This document shows, piece after piece, positions 62,988 through 64,000 of a DNA stretch of 64,000 nucleotides; position 1 is the stretch's first letter; each line of letters begins with the position of its first letter. Position numbers and translations under genes: made by a program. The stretch lies in assembly GCF_002850745.1 (NCBI RefSeq), contig NZ_PJOK01000064.1, positions 62,001 to 126,000 on the forward strand. The letters are read 5' to 3'. The DNA is from Nonomuraea indica. Lineage in GTDB: Bacteria; Actinomycetota; Actinomycetes; Streptosporangiales; Streptosporangiaceae. Below the pieces are notes generated by a model. It ran no database searches, was not told where the DNA came from, and was given only the letters and a program-made list of their open reading frames with translations.

Positions 62988-64000
62988 ATGAGACATCGTA
63001 TCGCGGTGGTCGGAGGCGGCCCCGCCGGCCTCACCTTCGCCCGCGTCCTGCGCCGCCACGATCACTCCGTCACCGTCCTCGAACGCGATCCCGCCCCCGA
63101 CGCGCGGCCCCCGGGCGGCACCCTGGACCTGCACGAAGGGCTGGGGCAACTCGCGCTGGACAAGGCGGGGCTGCTGAAGGAGTTCCGGGCGCTGTCCCGT
63201 CCCGAGGGCCAGTCCATGCGCATCCTGGACACGGACGGGACCGTGCTCCGCGACTGGCGGCCCCGTCCGGATGACCGGGCCAACCCCGAGATCGACCGCG
63301 GGCAACTCCGTGACCTGCTGCTCGGCCCCCTGGACGTCCAGTGGGGGCGGAGCGTGACGGACGTGGTGCCGGGCAGCCGGGACGGCGTGCTGGTCCATCT
63401 CGCGGACGGGCGACAGGAGACGTTCGACCTCGTGGTCGGCGCGGACGGCGCCTGGTCCCGGGTCAGGCCGGCGGTCTCGTCCGCGACGCCGCACCACACC
63501 GGCGTCACGCTGGTCGAGACGTTCCTGGACGCGGTCGACACCCGCCACCCCGACCTCGCCCGGCTGGTCGGCGACGGTTCCGTGGCCGTGTACGGCGTGA
63601 ACCGCGCCCTCGTCGCCCAGCGCAACAGCGGCGGTCACGTCAAGGTGTACGCCCTTTTTCGCGCAACGCTGGACCGGCACCCGGACCTGGACCGGCATGC
63701 GGGCCCGCACCGGCATGCAAGCCTTGACACAGACCTGGACACAGACCTGGAGGCGGGTTCGGGACGGGTCGACGTCGAGGCCGTGCGATCAAGCCTGTTG
63801 GCCCTGTTCGACGGTTGGGCCGCTCCCGTCCTCGACCTCCTCCGCCACGGCACCGCTTTCGTCCGTCGCCCCCTCTACGTCCTGCCCGTGGCCCACACCT
63901 GGACCCACGTACCCGGGGTGACGCTCCTGGGCGACGCCGCCCACCTGCTGCCCCCGTTGGGGGTGGGCGCGAACCTCGCGATGCTGGAAGGCGCCGAACT
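62988..64000 (+). CDS. Tet(X)-like FAD monooxygenase, 3' end cut by window edge
   Basis: 337 residues are visible. FAD motifs: IAVVGGGPAGLTFARVLRRH (Rossmann), DLVVGADGAWSRVRPAV (DG motif) and TLLGDAAHLLPPLGVGANLA (GD motif). GGTLDLHEGLGQLALDKAGL and NPEIDRGQLRDLLLGPLD match the substrate/FAD region of Tet(X) tetracycline-inactivating monooxygenases more specifically than general aromatic hydroxylases. Residues ~225-260 hold a low-complexity RHPDLDRHAG/LDTDLDTDLEAG insert, encoded by short repeats, that Tet(X) lacks. The last ~50 residues are beyond the window. Preceded by its own operator and TetR. Confidence 0.88.
   Translation, partial: MRHRIAVVGGGPAGLTFARVLRRHDHSVTVLERDPAPDARPPGGTLDLHEGLGQLALDKAGLLKEFRALSRPEGQSMRILDTDGTVLRDWRPRPDDRANPEIDRGQLRDLLLGPLDVQWGRSVTDVVPGSRDGVLVHLADGRQETFDLVVGADGAWSRVRPAVSSATPHHTGVTLVETFLDAVDTRHPDLARLVGDGSVAVYGVNRALVAQRNSGGHVKVYALFRATLDRHPDLDRHAGPHRHASLDTDLDTDLEAGSGRVDVEAVRSSLLALFDGWAAPVLDLLRHGTAFVRRPLYVLPVAHTWTHVPGVTLLGDAAHLLPPLGVGANLAMLEGAE

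Noticed and set aside
62988..64000. Naming the monooxygenase tetX or a rifampicin monooxygenase (rox)
   Set aside because: Motifs favour the Tet(X) group over Rox, but the gene is incomplete in this window and the insert is atypical, so no symbol was assigned.
1..64000. CRISPR arrays, tRNA/rRNA genes, integrases, biosynthetic megasynthases
   Set aside because: Looked for on both strands by eye; no repeat-spacer pattern, no tRNA cloverleaf, no transposase or integrase motif and no PKS/NRPS modules were seen.

Overview
The window is about 72% GC with strong G/C third positions, many GTG starts, GGAGG ribosome-binding sites, dense divergent regulator/enzyme pairs and mycothiol-era protein families (DinB, F420/LLM, CU044_5270, TioE-type MerR, HelR). 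This points to a filamentous actinomycete, most likely of the Streptosporangiales (Nonomuraea/Streptosporangium-like); the genus is inference. It reads as accessory chromosome: no rRNA, tRNA, CRISPR array, integrase or intact insertion sequence was seen.

Layout. 1-5 kb: start of a histidine kinase, a lipoprotein hydrolase behind a large nested inverted repeat, and a PucR regulator with a D-amino-acid-dehydrogenase-like flavoenzyme. 5-11 kb: a methyltransferase, then a nitrogen/sulfur redox island in which a membrane-fused copper nitrite reductase with a small CopD-like partner diverges from a persulfide dioxygenase-rhodanese; the shared control region carries a DosR/DevR-like box and two CsoR/CstR-like palindromes. 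11-18 kb: a double-HTH MerR regulator facing a broken erythromycin esterase, a PIG-L deacetylase, a possible leader ORF and methyltransferase, a class C serine hydrolase, an SDR/XRE pair and a DUF2867/TetR pair. 19-23 kb: a second LexA-type repressor, an acidic protein of unknown function, and helR behind a rifamycin-associated element.

23-31 kb: GT1 glycosyltransferase under a TetR with a perfect 14-bp-arm operator, a GlxA-type activator facing a saccharopine-dehydrogenase-like protein, an NmrA-type oxidoreductase with a decayed LLM oxidoreductase, and a glyoxalase-like protein facing a TetR. 31-42 kb: a STAND regulator, an AhpD-like protein, DUF1801, MerR, a MocR regulator facing a branched-chain aminotransferase, a secreted serine hydrolase, a PadR-DUF1048 operon, and a membrane hydrolase/TetR pair. 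42-50 kb: a PAF-acetylhydrolase-like membrane hydrolase, two TetR regulators, a DHA2 exporter, two proteins of unknown function and a Tat-exported GH16 glycosidase. 50-59 kb: a WYL regulator with a DinB-VOC operon, MarR, methyltransferase, cupin, kinase-like protein, an ECF sigma factor with its CU044_5270 partner, a BKACE enzyme, and an XRE remnant. 59-64 kb: TerC behind a manganese riboswitch, an LmrA-like TetR controlling a reductase-hydrolase fusion, and a TetR facing a Tet(X)-like flavin monooxygenase cut by the window end.

Two themes stand out. One is xenobiotic or antibiotic response: HelR (rifamycin), a macrolide-type glycosyltransferase, a dead erythromycin esterase, a DHA2 exporter and a Tet(X)-like monooxygenase, most next to their own repressor and a readable operator palindrome. 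The other is reactive nitrogen/sulfur handling at 6-10.7 kb, which is the best candidate here for an under-described linked system. All functions are read from motifs and family knowledge without database searches.
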